A stretch of DNA of 64,000 nt from Shinella granuli (GTDB lineage Bacteria > Pseudomonadota > Alphaproteobacteria > Rhizobiales > Rhizobiaceae). Numbering within the stretch: position 1 is the first letter of the stretch; each line of letters begins with the position of its first letter. Of the stretch, positions 49,959 to 57,759 are shown piece by piece. The position numbers were made by a program, and so were the translations under genes. Under the pieces are notes generated by a model. The model saw only the letters and a program-made list of their open reading frames with translations, did not search any database and was not told where the DNA came from. The stretch is taken from positions 1 to 64,000 of the forward strand of contig NZ_SLVX01000025.1 of assembly GCF_004341885.1 (NCBI RefSeq), given 5' to 3'.

Positions 49959-50504
49959 TCACCGCGTCGGCGCGCGCCAGACGAAGCGGCCGTCGCCGTC
50001 CTCGTCGGTGAAAAGCGGGGTGGCCCGGCCGATCACCGCGGAGGCGGGAAACGGGCCGAAGTACCGGCCGTCGAGGCTGTCGGCGGCTTCGAGATTCATG
50101 AGGAAAAGTTCGCCGCCGCCGATCACGCGGCAGCCCCGCCAGACCGGCAGGTCGCGGCCACGGCTGTCGCGGTCGCGGGCCTCGCCGAGCGGAACGTCGT
50201 CGACCGTGATGGCGCGACCGTCGCGGCAAACGCGCTGTCCCGGCAAGCCGACGACGTGCTTGAGGATCGGCACGTCGCGGCCGACATAGCTGCGTTCGAC
50301 CATGAAGGAGGCGAACGGCTCGGGTGGCATGACGGCGACGAGATCCGGCACTTCGATCCGCCCGGCCGGCGATACCGTGTAGAAGCCGATTGGCGCGCTT
50401 GCCGTCGCGTTCCAGATGAGTTTCAGCGGCATCGGCGTGGCGCTGGCCGCAGCGATGCCGAGCACGGCGACAGATGTCGCCGCGAGGTAGCCGAGCCGCG
50501 TCAT
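49959..50504 (-). CDS. traF: TraF-like S26 signal peptidase
   Basis: The product is 181 aa. A membrane segment is followed by the Ser region ASAPIGFYTV and the Lys region PILKHVVGLPGQRVCRDG, the S26 dyad. The end FGPFPASAVIGRATPLF is typical. It probably processes or cyclises the TrbC pilin. It overlaps the DUF2840 gene by 4 bp. Confidence 0.9.
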   Translation of the reverse strand: MTRLGYLAATSVAVLGIAAASATPMPLKLIWNATASAPIGFYTVSPAGRIEVPDLVAVMPPEPFASFMVERSYVGRDVPILKHVVGLPGQRVCRDGRAITVDDVPLGEARDRDSRGRDLPVWRGCRVIGGGELFLMNLEAADSLDGRYFGPFPASAVIGRATPLFTDEDGDGRFVWRAPTR

Positions 50505-51019
50505 CGCCCGATCTCCCGCCGCCGGAGCCAGGCTTGATGGCGCTCGGCCGTGTACGGGCGCGGCATCTCGCCGGCATTCATCCAGTGCGCGACGTGCCGC
50601 CAGTGATCGGGATCGGCGTCGGCGGGATCGATGCCGAGGGCCTCGATGCCGTCGACATGGCGAAGCACGTCCTCGACCTTCGGCCAGCTTTCGACCTTCA
50701 GCAGGATTTCGCCGCCAGGACGGACGAAGGGCAGCGTCTGGAACGGCTCGCCGCGGTCGACCGCGCGGACGATGTCCAGGCGCGAGATGATCGTTCCGTA
50801 GTCGTTTGCGGCCCAGCGGACGAGGCAGAAGATCGTGCCGGGCGCGAAGCCGACCACCCTGTGCCGGCGGTCGAGTTTCTGCTCATAGCTTTCGCGGCCG
50901 AACCTGATCCAGTTCTCGATGCGCTTCTCGATCCAGGTGAGCTCGACGAGCGTGGTGAAAGCGGCGGGACCGTCCGGCAACGGACGACCGCCGATGCGGA
51001 GCGCCGCATTGCCGGTCAT
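50501..51019 (-). CDS. DUF2840 protein
   Basis: The product is 172 aa. It contains TLVELTWIEKRIENWIRFGR and GTIFCLVRWAANDYGTIISRLDIVRAV, the DUF2840 signature. Conserved between traF and the ribbon-helix-helix gene in this element class. No biochemical role is known. Confidence 0.87.
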   Translation of the reverse strand: MTGNAALRIGGRPLPDGPAAFTTLVELTWIEKRIENWIRFGRESYEQKLDRRHRVVGFAPGTIFCLVRWAANDYGTIISRLDIVRAVDRGEPFQTLPFVRPGGEILLKVESWPKVEDVLRHVDGIEALGIDPADADPDHWRHVAHWMNAGEMPRPYTAERHQAWLRRREIGR

Positions 51020-51270
51020 GGTGTGTCTCCTTGGGTGTCGGGGAATTCGCGCTCGAACAGCTCGCGCAGCATGTCGGCGACCGTGACGCCGCGGCTGAAG
51101 GCGGCGATCTTGATCCGGCCGCGCAGCTCAGGCGTGATGTCGATGGTGAGCCGGGCCGTGAAGGTCACGGCTGCGCCATTGCGTGGCGGAGGCGTGTCCC
51201 CCGCTTTGACCCATCCGTCCGCATCGGCGGGGCGCTGCGCGAAGCCGCGCTTTTCGGCGGGGGCCGTCAT
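51016..51270 (-). CDS. Ribbon-helix-helix partition-type protein
   Basis: The product is 84 aa with FTARLTIDITPELRGRIKIA and SRGVTVADMLRELFEREFPD, a ParB-like ribbon-helix-helix. It probably works with the ParA-like ATPase nearby. ATGA overlaps join it to both neighbours. Confidence 0.8.
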   Translation of the reverse strand: MTAPAEKRGFAQRPADADGWVKAGDTPPPRNGAAVTFTARLTIDITPELRGRIKIAAFSRGVTVADMLRELFEREFPDTQGDTP

Positions 51271-52025
51271 GACGCGCCTCCGTCATGGAACGGCAGCACG
51301 GTGGCGATGCGGTCGCGTGCGCGGTCGGCCATCGTGGGGTCGATCTCGCAGCCGATATAGCGCCGGCCGGAGAGCCGGCAGGCTTCGCCGCCGGAACCCG
51401 AGCCGGCGAACCAATCGCCGACCAGGCCGCCTTCCGGGCAGCTCGTGCGGATAAGGATTTCGAGGAGCGCTGACGGCTTTTCAGTCGGGTGGATCGCGCG
51501 GCCGTGGCAGTTGCGCAGGTAGATGACCGACCGCATCAGGCGCGGCCCGCCGTCGTGGCTGACATAGTGGCCAGCATCAATCTGGCCGGTATGGGGAGGA
51601 CGCTGCTTGCGTCGCACGGTCCGGGCTGTCGCGTCGGGCGTGGTCTGGACGTCGTTGTAGATGTCGCGCCACGCCGTCTCGGCGGGGTAGAATTGAACGG
51701 CCAGTTCATGCACGCGCTTGAAGCGGTCCGCATGGAAGCCGGTGCCGTTCTGCTTCTCCCAGACGATCTCCTGGGCGAGCCGCAGGCCAGCGTCGGCGAA
51801 GCGGTCGGCGGTTGCCATGAAGCTGCGCAGCGAACCGAAGACCCACATCGAGCCGGTCGGGGCAAGCGCGCCGCGCGCGAGCGCCAGCCAGCCCTCGACG
51901 CGGCGATCCCAGGCGAGCGATGTGTCCCCGTAAGGGGGATCGGCGAGGATCATGTCGAACGGGCCGCGCGCCGGCATGCGATCGCGGCAGTCTCCGGACA
52001 ATATGATTTCGGGGGGAACCGTCAT
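51267..52025 (-). CDS. Site-specific DNA methyltransferase (N4/N6, beta class)
   Basis: The product is 252 aa. The catalytic motif DPPYGDTSLAWDRRV comes before the SAM motif GDWFAGSGSGGEACRLSGRR, the order of beta-class enzymes. HPTEKPSALLEILIR is another family mark. No restriction gene is adjacent, so it is an orphan methylase, perhaps anti-restriction. It is translationally coupled to parA and the ribbon-helix-helix gene. Confidence 0.9.
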   Translation of the reverse strand: MTVPPEIILSGDCRDRMPARGPFDMILADPPYGDTSLAWDRRVEGWLALARGALAPTGSMWVFGSLRSFMATADRFADAGLRLAQEIVWEKQNGTGFHADRFKRVHELAVQFYPAETAWRDIYNDVQTTPDATARTVRRKQRPPHTGQIDAGHYVSHDGGPRLMRSVIYLRNCHGRAIHPTEKPSALLEILIRTSCPEGGLVGDWFAGSGSGGEACRLSGRRYIGCEIDPTMADRARDRIATVLPFHDGGAS

Positions 52026-52675
52026 GGCGCGGTCCTCCCGATGCCGAGACGCTCGACCTCGGCCGCCAGTGCCGCGATCTCGCGCGCGGCGGGCGAACGC
52101 CGGTCGATGTCTGACGCGAGCCTCCCGGTCTGCGCGGCGTCGGCGAAGACGACGCGCTGGCCGATCGTTGTGGCGAGCACTGGCGGATCGTGGTCAGCCA
52201 GGGTCTCGGCCGTCTCGCGAGCGATGACGGTGCGGGCGCCGCAGCGGTTCAGCACGAAACGGGCGGTGAGCTGGGGCCGGTAGATGCGCGCCTCCGCCAG
52301 GAGCGCCAGCATCTCGGCGGAGGCCCAGCCGTCGAGCGGTGACGGCTGCACCGGGATCAGCACGAGGTCGGCGGCGAGCAGCGCGGAGCGCATGAGGCCG
52401 GCGACACGCGGCGGGCCATCGATGACAACGTGATCGACGTCTCGCGCGAGTTCCGGTGCCTCGCGATGCAGCGTATCGCGTGCCAGGCCGACGACGCCAA
52501 AGGCGCGTGGCAGGTTCTCGCGCGACCGTTGCTGCGACCAGTCGAGCGCCGAGCCCTGCGGGTCGGCGTCGATCAGGGTCACGCGCTTGCCGCGCATCGC
52601 CAGTTCGCCGGCAAGATGCAGCGCGAGCGTCGTCTTGCCGACGCCGCCTTTCTGGTTGAGAAGCGCGAAGATCAT
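52022..52675 (-). CDS. parA: ParA-family partition ATPase
   Basis: The product is 217 aa. The deviant Walker A is LNQKGGVGKTTLALHLAGE; VIDGPPRVAGLMRSAL is the Walker B region. It segregates or maintains the element. It overlaps both repA and the methylase gene by 4 bp. Confidence 0.93.
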   Translation of the reverse strand: MIFALLNQKGGVGKTTLALHLAGELAMRGKRVTLIDADPQGSALDWSQQRSRENLPRAFGVVGLARDTLHREAPELARDVDHVVIDGPPRVAGLMRSALLAADLVLIPVQPSPLDGWASAEMLALLAEARIYRPQLTARFVLNRCGARTVIARETAETLADHDPPVLATTIGQRVVFADAAQTGRLASDIDRRSPAAREIAALAAEVERLGIGRTAP

Positions 52676-53853
52676 CGGCGTCCTCCCGGTGGATCGAGAG
52701 GAAGACGTGGCGTATCGGGATCAGTGGATGGAGAGGCCCCACCGCGGCGGCTTGTAGCCGTCTGTGGCGGCTCGGCCGGCGCGCTTGGCGCGCTCTTCCT
52801 GGCGGTAACGCTGAGGCTTCTGGCGGCGTCGCGGATGAGGTTTTCCACATCGCGCGCGCGCTCTTCAAGGTTAGAGTCTATGTTAGACTCTAAGTTAAGG
52901 GCGCGATTTTGTGTGGAATTTCCGTGCGTTAAACCCTGTTTGGGTTCCTGATAGCACGAGCCTCGGGTTCCCGATAGCACGATAGTTCGGGTTCCCGATA
53001 GCACGAGGCCGTCCACAGCTTGTCCACAGGCGGACAGCGGCTCGAAAGCGAGCAGCGCGCGGCCGCCGATTTCGGTTTCGAGGAACAGGGTGTAGCCGGG
53101 CAGCGGCTGGCGCCGGATGATGTCGCGCAGCTCGAAGGCGAAGCGCTTGAATGGCGACAGGCTGCCCGATTTCTGGTGAAGGTGCTGGAAGTCGAAGCGC
53201 CAGCCGGCGCGCTGGCGGCCACCGTGCTTGCGCACCAGGCGGTAGAGCCAGCGGTCGAGACCCCCCGTCAGGTCGAAATAGGTCCGGTCGATGGTCAGCA
53301 CGAGCGCATCGTCGAGAACGGCCTGATAGAACCAGTCCGGCACGATCAGCTCGATGCCCTCGGGCCGACCGTTGCGGTCGGTGCGTTCCTGCCACTCGTT
53401 GATCCACGAGAAGCGATGACGGCGGCCTTCGGCAGGCTGTCGGATCGAGGTGGAAACCGTGGTCGATTGCAGGCGGTCGAGCGCGGCTTTCAGGCGCTGA
53501 TAGTCGCGTGAGCTGGTGCCCCGGCCGACATAGGTGAGGATTTCATAGGGCGTTGCGGCCATCAGCCGCGAGGTCCGAAGCCCGTTATCGCGGGCTTCGA
53601 CGATCTGGCTCGCTGCCCAGATCAGGATGTCGGCGTCCCAGATCGTGGCCATGCCATGATCGGGGACCGCCTCGACGCGGATCGTCACGTTGCCGGCGAC
53701 GAAATCGATCGGAGCGACGCGATGGGTCTTGGAAAGAGAGAAGAAGGGATAGGCCATGAGATCCTGCGCGTCTCGTGGCGCGAAGTCGCCGGGAAGCGCA
53801 CGGAACAGATCGAGCTGCCCGCGCTCCGAAAGGGATCGACGCCGCACCGCCAT
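52672..53853 (-). CDS. repA: RepA-type replication initiator
   Basis: The product is 393 aa. It begins RRRSLSERGQLDLFRALPGD and contains AYPFFSLSKTHRVAPIDF, IWDADILIWAASQIV and LVRKHGGRQRAGWRFDFQHL, typical of plasmid and ICE RepA proteins. It starts replication of the excised or autonomous form. The region for residues about 280-330 is built from DNA repeats (see the iteron-like entry), so the reading frame there encodes repeated LSGTR units. Residues after 330 are low complexity. Confidence 0.9.
   Translation of the reverse strand: MAVRRRSLSERGQLDLFRALPGDFAPRDAQDLMAYPFFSLSKTHRVAPIDFVAGNVTIRVEAVPDHGMATIWDADILIWAASQIVEARDNGLRTSRLMAATPYEILTYVGRGTSSRDYQRLKAALDRLQSTTVSTSIRQPAEGRRHRFSWINEWQERTDRNGRPEGIELIVPDWFYQAVLDDALVLTIDRTYFDLTGGLDRWLYRLVRKHGGRQRAGWRFDFQHLHQKSGSLSPFKRFAFELRDIIRRQPLPGYTLFLETEIGGRALLAFEPLSACGQAVDGLVLSGTRTIVLSGTRGSCYQEPKQGLTHGNSTQNRALNLESNIDSNLEERARDVENLIRDAARSLSVTARKSAPSAPAEPPQTATSRRGGASPSTDPDTPRLPLDPPGGRR
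52871..53028. other. Candidate replication origin inside the 3' part of repA
   Basis: Three 18-bp direct repeats (GGGTTCCCGATAGCACGA, one with CTG for CCG) start at 52942, 52965 and 52989. A perfect inverted repeat, TTAGAGTCTA and TAGACTCTAA around TGT, is at 52871-52893 in a locally AT-rich patch. TTGTCCACA (53020-53028) is one base from the DnaA-box consensus. Iterons, palindrome and DnaA-like box together resemble a plasmid origin, here embedded in coding sequence. Confidence 0.6.
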
Positions 53854-53871
53854 GAAGGAAGCCGGCCGCGG

Positions 53872-54153
53872 TCAGCGTGCGTAGCGGCCGACCTGCGGCC
53901 CGGAGGGAATGACGTGGCGCTTCGCCGGCAGCACGGAGCCGCGCGGATCTGACGTCGACGTCACCGCGCCGCGAGCGGCCCAGGTTTCGAGATCGTCGAT
54001 GGCGTAGACGACGCGGCCGCCGAGCTTGCGGTAGGCGGGACCGGTTCCGTAGGTCCGGTGCTTTTCGAGGGTGCGGGCCGAGAGGCTGAGAAACTCGGCC
54101 GCTTCCTTGGTGCGGAGGAAGCGCGGCGGGAGAACGACGGGTTCGTGTGGCAT
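53872..54153 (-). CDS. AlpA-type helix-turn-helix protein
   Basis: The product is 93 aa. FLRTKEAAEFLSLSARTLEKH and YRKLGGRVVYAIDDLETWAA form a MerR/excisionase-like HTH-17 domain. It lies just upstream of repA on the same strand and may act as regulator or recombination directionality factor. No integrase is in view. Confidence 0.85.
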   Translation of the reverse strand: MPHEPVVLPPRFLRTKEAAEFLSLSARTLEKHRTYGTGPAYRKLGGRVVYAIDDLETWAARGAVTSTSDPRGSVLPAKRHVIPSGPQVGRYAR

Positions 54154-54294
54154 GGATCGGGCCTCCGTGGTGGTGGGGATGGCCGTCGCGGGTCAGCGGC
54201 GGGCAACGACCACGGTGGCGGAGGGGAGCCGGCGAGTTGCAGGGCGAAGTTGGGGGGTATCGAATTCGCCCACCATGCAGGGGGCGAGACCCCG

Positions 54295-54837
54295 CTAGAA
54301 TTGGCGGCGATGACGAAGGAGTTTCCGATAGCCGCCGGCGATCATGGCGCGGGCATCGCGCAGGAGCGTCTTGATGGCGTGGCGGGCGGACGACGCCTGC
54401 CAGTCGTCACGGTCGAGATGGTCGATCTGAAATATGACCTCGGCGATTTCCTGCTGCGTCGCGCCGGCACGATAGCCGTCGAAGGCGCGCAGCATCCGGC
54501 GCTGGCGGGCGCGCTGCTGGCGCGTCAGGCGCGTGTCCGGGGGTATGGCGCGGCCATGCAAGGCTGAGAGGAATCGATAGACGGCCTCGATCCGGTCGAA
54601 GCCGTCTATGCCGAGAGGAATGACCGCAACGGCATTTTCTTTTCCGTCGATGGCGTGGTCAATGATCTGGAGGGACTGACCGTTCGCGAGTGCTAAGCGA
54701 AATGCAGCGTCATCATCGCCCTTCGGCGACCCACGCCGCCACAGCGCGGGAGCATCGCTTGTGATACCGGACCCGAGGTCAAGGGGCGCCTCGGTGAGCA
54801 TGACAACGCTTGTGTCCTCCTGCGGAAGCCAGAACAC
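54295..54837 (-). CDS. DUF2285 protein, downstream half of a frameshifted gene
   Basis: The frame opens as VFWLPQEDTSVVMLTEAPLD and ends with the DUF2285 DNA-binding domain (about 105-175; SARHAIKTLLRDARAMIAGG). Related proteins carry DUF6499 at the N-terminus in one chain. Here that part is in another frame (54779-55066). In the minus strand, removing one G near 54870 would join QWGLRFP to VDPLTPPPEAPVFW. Only a GTG could start this half. Confidence 0.7.
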   Translation of the reverse strand: MFWLPQEDTSVVMLTEAPLDLGSGITSDAPALWRRGSPKGDDDAAFRLALANGQSLQIIDHAIDGKENAVAVIPLGIDGFDRIEAVYRFLSALHGRAIPPDTRLTRQQRARQRRMLRAFDGYRAGATQQEIAEVIFQIDHLDRDDWQASSARHAIKTLLRDARAMIAGGYRKLLRHRRQF

Positions 54838-55066
54838 CGGCGCTTCCGGCGGAGGTGTCAGGGGGTCGACCGGGAAATCGCAACCCCCACTGCTGTCGAA
54901 TTCGCACGGTCAGTGGTTCAGGCATTCCGCGAGCGGAGGCCGAAGCTTCGAAATCCGCGTCATAGGCGTCGTTACGGCGGAGCCATTCCCAGGCCAGATC
55001 GGACGCGGTCAGGCCGTCCAGATGATCATATTCCGAGGAACGCCAGATCGATGCGTCGGGTGTCAT
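54779..55066 (-). CDS. DUF6499 protein, upstream half of a frameshifted gene
   Basis: The frame is 95 aa, starting TPDASIWRSSEYDHLDGL with DLAWEWLRRNDAYDADF and RIRQQWGLRFPG, the DUF6499 signature. After RFPG the frame turns into nonsense (RPPDTSAGSAG) that overlaps the DUF2285 frame. A single-base insertion near 54870 explains both halves. Confidence 0.7.
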   Translation of the reverse strand: MTPDASIWRSSEYDHLDGLTASDLAWEWLRRNDAYDADFEASASARGMPEPLTVRIRQQWGLRFPGRPPDTSAGSAGVLASAGGHKRCHAHRGAP

Positions 55067-55156
55067 CGCTGATCCTCCCAAGTATTTGTCTAAGTCTTTG
55101 GGAGAATCACGATTCCCGTTTGGGTTGATCTGCGGAAGTCAGTCGCGCCTCAACAG

Positions 55157-55177
55157 GTGATGCGTCCGACGCATCAC
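55157..55177. promoter_or_regulatory. Perfect 10-bp palindrome at the end of the small DUF2285 gene
   Basis: GTGATGCGTC (55157-55166) mirrors GACGCATCAC (55168-55177) around one base. It covers the stop codon of the gene at 55174. No T-run follows, so an operator for one of the local DNA-binding proteins is more likely than a terminator. Confidence 0.45.
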
Positions 55178-55455
55178 AATGGCGACCCGCGCTGGCTCTC
55201 ACGAACCAGTTCGCGATAGCCGCGCTCCATCATCCACCGGGCGCGCGCCAGATGCGTATCGTGGATAGAGCGGCAGCGCTTGGGGTCGCGATCGGGATCA
55301 AGGCCGAACAGGATATGCACCGCTTCGCGCCAGTCCGCTCCGTCACGGTGGGCGTCGACCAGCCGCATGTAGAGTTTCATATGTTTGCGGTCATAAGATG
55401 TGATCGTTTCGCTGAACGGTGGTTCGTCCAGAAATGTTTGCGTCTCCTGTCCCAT
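55174..55455 (-). CDS. Small DUF2285 DNA-binding protein
   Basis: The product is 93 aa. DWREAVHILFGLDPDRDPKR and HDTHLARARWMMERGYRELV match the DUF2285 domain, here alone. It is probably a small transcription factor of the element. No other domain is present. Confidence 0.75.
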   Translation of the reverse strand: MGQETQTFLDEPPFSETITSYDRKHMKLYMRLVDAHRDGADWREAVHILFGLDPDRDPKRCRSIHDTHLARARWMMERGYRELVRESQRGSPL

Positions 55456-55554
55456 CGAGCCACCTTATTCCCGCGCGCCACGTCCGTTGACTATCTCGCA
55501 CAGGAGATAGACCCTTTTTTTGACAAGGGTTTGGTGGCTCGGCGTCCGGCGCCG

Positions 55555-55803
55555 CTACCGAGAGGAATCGGTCCTGTCATGCAGGAGCAAAACTCCTTCG
55601 CCCTTGTCTGTCGAAAGGAGAACAATCCCGGCCGATTCGAGAGCCCGGCGTACTTGATCGCGAGTCGATTCGAACACTTCGAGACCGCTTTCGGATTCGA
55701 GGCGTTTCAGTGCGGTCAATGCTACTCGGGCCTTGTCAGCGAGCGTCTCCTGCGTCCAACCCAGCAACGCGCGCGCGGCCCGTGATTGTCGGGCGGTGAT
55801 CAT
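55555..55803 (-). CDS. XRE-type helix-turn-helix regulator
   Basis: The product is 82 aa. ARQSRAARALLGWTQETLAD and ARVALTALKRLESES form a phage-repressor-type HTH. RDQVRRALESAGIVLL is the common C-terminal part. It may repress the element's excision or transfer genes. Confidence 0.85.
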   Translation of the reverse strand: MITARQSRAARALLGWTQETLADKARVALTALKRLESESGLEVFESTRDQVRRALESAGIVLLSTDKGEGVLLLHDRTDSSR

Positions 55804-56012
55804 GCATGATCACCTCCCACTCGGACCTGTGCGCACTCCAGAACTACGACTAATTTAGTCGCTCTTGGCTCACTTAACCAGCATTAAATGCCTGACGGGC
55901 TGTGCAATCAGCTTTCCTGTGACGACCGATTCGGTCGTCTCGATGCATGGCCGGCCTGTCGGACGGCCGGTGTTCGCGCGCTTCGACCGAGATCCGGCCA
56001 GACCATGAAAAG

Positions 56013-56034
56013 CCCGGCGGCTTGCGCCGCCGGG
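56013..56034 (-). terminator. Terminator after ssb
   Basis: CCCGGCGGC (56013-56021) pairs with GCCGCCGGG (56026-56034) over a 4-nt loop. On the minus strand the stem is followed by CTTTT. It lies 16 bp past the ssb stop. A diverged copy is at about 57123-57143. Confidence 0.8.
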
Positions 56035-56049
56035 TTTCGAGGTTCTCGC

Positions 56050-56451
56050 TCAGAACGGGATGTCATCGTCGTCGATGAACTTACCATCGTTGCTTTCGGT
56101 CTGCTTCGCCCGGCTCAGGAAGTCGACCGTCTCGGCGATGATCTCGCATCCGTAGCGGTCGTTGCCCTGCTGGTCGGTCCACTTCGAGTAGTGGATGCGG
56201 CCGCGAACCAGAACCTTCATGCCTTTCTCGCAATATTCCTGGATCGTCTTGCCGAGGCCGTTGAAGGCGGTGATGCGGTGCCATTCCGTGTCCTGGACCC
56301 GGTAGCCCTTCTCGTCCCGGACGACCTTGCCGTCCGAATAGCGGGGGCGCGAGGTGGCCAGCGTGAAGTGGGTGATCCGGGTGCCGCCCTGGAGCGTGCG
56401 GGTTTCGGGGGCCTGACCGATGTTGCCGGCGAGAATGACGATGTTCTGCAT
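56050..56451 (-). CDS. ssb: Single-stranded DNA-binding protein
   Basis: The product is 133 aa. The OB-fold starts QNIVILAGNIGQAPETRTL, with WHRITAFNGLGKTIQEYCEKG and the acidic tip DDDDIPF that recruits partner proteins. It protects the transferred single strand. Start at 56451. A decayed inverted copy lies at 56700-57106. Confidence 0.93.
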   Translation of the reverse strand: MQNIVILAGNIGQAPETRTLQGGTRITHFTLATSRPRYSDGKVVRDEKGYRVQDTEWHRITAFNGLGKTIQEYCEKGMKVLVRGRIHYSKWTDQQGNDRYGCEIIAETVDFLSRAKQTESNDGKFIDDDDIPF

Positions 56452-56699
56452 TGTAAGTCTCCGTTGCTTCTCGGAGGGACCATCCCTCCGACGAGACCCG
56501 GCCAAGGCCGTCGGGAGACTCCCGCAACTGCCGAAGCTTTTCGGCAGCTTGCCCCTAAGGCCCCAGGTGGAGCGGGCAGCCGCGCTCGCGCGGCAACACG
56601 GCTGGGAGCCGCCGGGGTTGCTGGCGGAAACCGAACGGACTTAGGGGATCAGTCAGTCGGAGGGATTGGTGCCTTTGAAAGCAGGAATACGGGGACGCG

Positions 56700-57106
56700 C
56701 AGCAGAACCATTGGCCTTGCCGGTAACAGCGACCAGGCAGGCGCACGGACCCGCACGCTCCAGGGCGACACCCGACCTTCCTCCCTTCCGGCCACCCCCG
56801 CGTCGTCGCCGTTCGGACGGACACATGGGCGGGGGAGAAGAACGAGGAGGCTTCCGGGGCTCTGAGGGCACGGAACAGCGGCGGATCACCGTCTTCGACG
56901 ACGGTAGGCCCGATTCAGCCGAATTGCGAGAAAAGCATGCAGGTTTTGCTTCGTCCTTGCGTCCCCACTACGAGATGGACGGACTAACGGGTGCCGATTG
57001 CCTGCGGCATGCGGATCTCAGGCCGATGACCGATTTCCCGAGCCGGGCGAAGCAGACTGAAAGCAACGATGACAACGGCAGCGCTGACGCGACAGCCTCG
57101 ACTGCG
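56700..57106 (+). pseudogene. Decayed inverted copy of ssb
   Basis: Reading rightward, this stretch lines up with the whole ssb gene with almost no length change. Anchors include CCCGCACGCTCCAGGGCG (56751-56768), a TGCGAGAAAAGCATGCAGG block near 56927-56945, and GAGCCGGGCGAAGCAGA (57040-57056), all spaced as in ssb within 4 bp. The start codon reads CAG, a stop interrupts the frame near 56863, and the stop position reads TGC. Similarity extends into the flanks on both sides, including the terminator, so the whole locus forms a large imperfect palindrome centred near 56590. Confidence 0.75.
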
Positions 57107-57178
57107 TGGGGAACCGCGACGCCCCGCGGCGTAAGCCGCCGGGTTCTTTCATGGTCGCACCAGTTCGCGGCTGTCCGA

Positions 57179-57595
57179 TCAGCGTGAAAACAATGACAAG
57201 CCGAGGGCGTTCAGATTGATGACGGCCGCGATGCCGATGAACAGACCGGCGCTGCCGGAAAGCAGATTGAGCATCAGGCCGGGATCGATGGCGTTCTTCG
57301 CGACGCCGTGGACGAGCGCATATCCGGCGATGACGGCCGGTATGGCGAAGACGGCGAGAGCGGTCACCCGCAGAGCCGGATTCCTGGCGAAGCCGAGAAC
57401 CGCGATGACGAGGCCGATCGAAAGCAATGCCGCGCCGACGGCGGCCAGTCCGGACAGGAAAATGCCAGCTCCAGCGCCCCAGGCATATTGGGCGGCCGAC
57501 AGACCCACCATGAACGGTAAAGCGTAGATCGCAAGATTGTAGGCAAAGATGCAGAACGCGATCGTCAAGGAGATGGCGAGCAGGATGAGTGACAT
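57179..57595 (-). CDS. Small four-helix membrane protein of unknown function
   Basis: The product is 138 aa with four hydrophobic helices (about 2-24, 37-62, 67-90 and 110-135) and no recognised motif. I do not recognise the family. It lies between the ssb copy and the DUF2493 gene. The ATG at 57595 starts the first helix. Confidence 0.6.
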   Translation of the reverse strand: MSLILLAISLTIAFCIFAYNLAIYALPFMVGLSAAQYAWGAGAGIFLSGLAAVGAALLSIGLVIAVLGFARNPALRVTALAVFAIPAVIAGYALVHGVAKNAIDPGLMLNLLSGSAGLFIGIAAVINLNALGLSLFSR

Positions 57596-57759
57596 GGAAA
57601 CCTCCACATGATCGGTTGAGGATCACGACAGGCTGCCTGTAGATACGCTCCGCCTGCGACTATGCTGCTGTTCCGGTTCTGCAAGGATGTTTCATAAGAG
57701 CCCTTTCCCTCTCCGATAGTCAAGTATTGGCGGCTGGAACAGCCGCAAGGCGGCGGCGC

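Noticed and set aside
56700..57106. Diversity-generating retroelement template/variable pair with ssb
   Set aside because: Substitutions are not limited to adenines and no reverse transcriptase is in the window. Simple decay of an inverted duplicate explains it.
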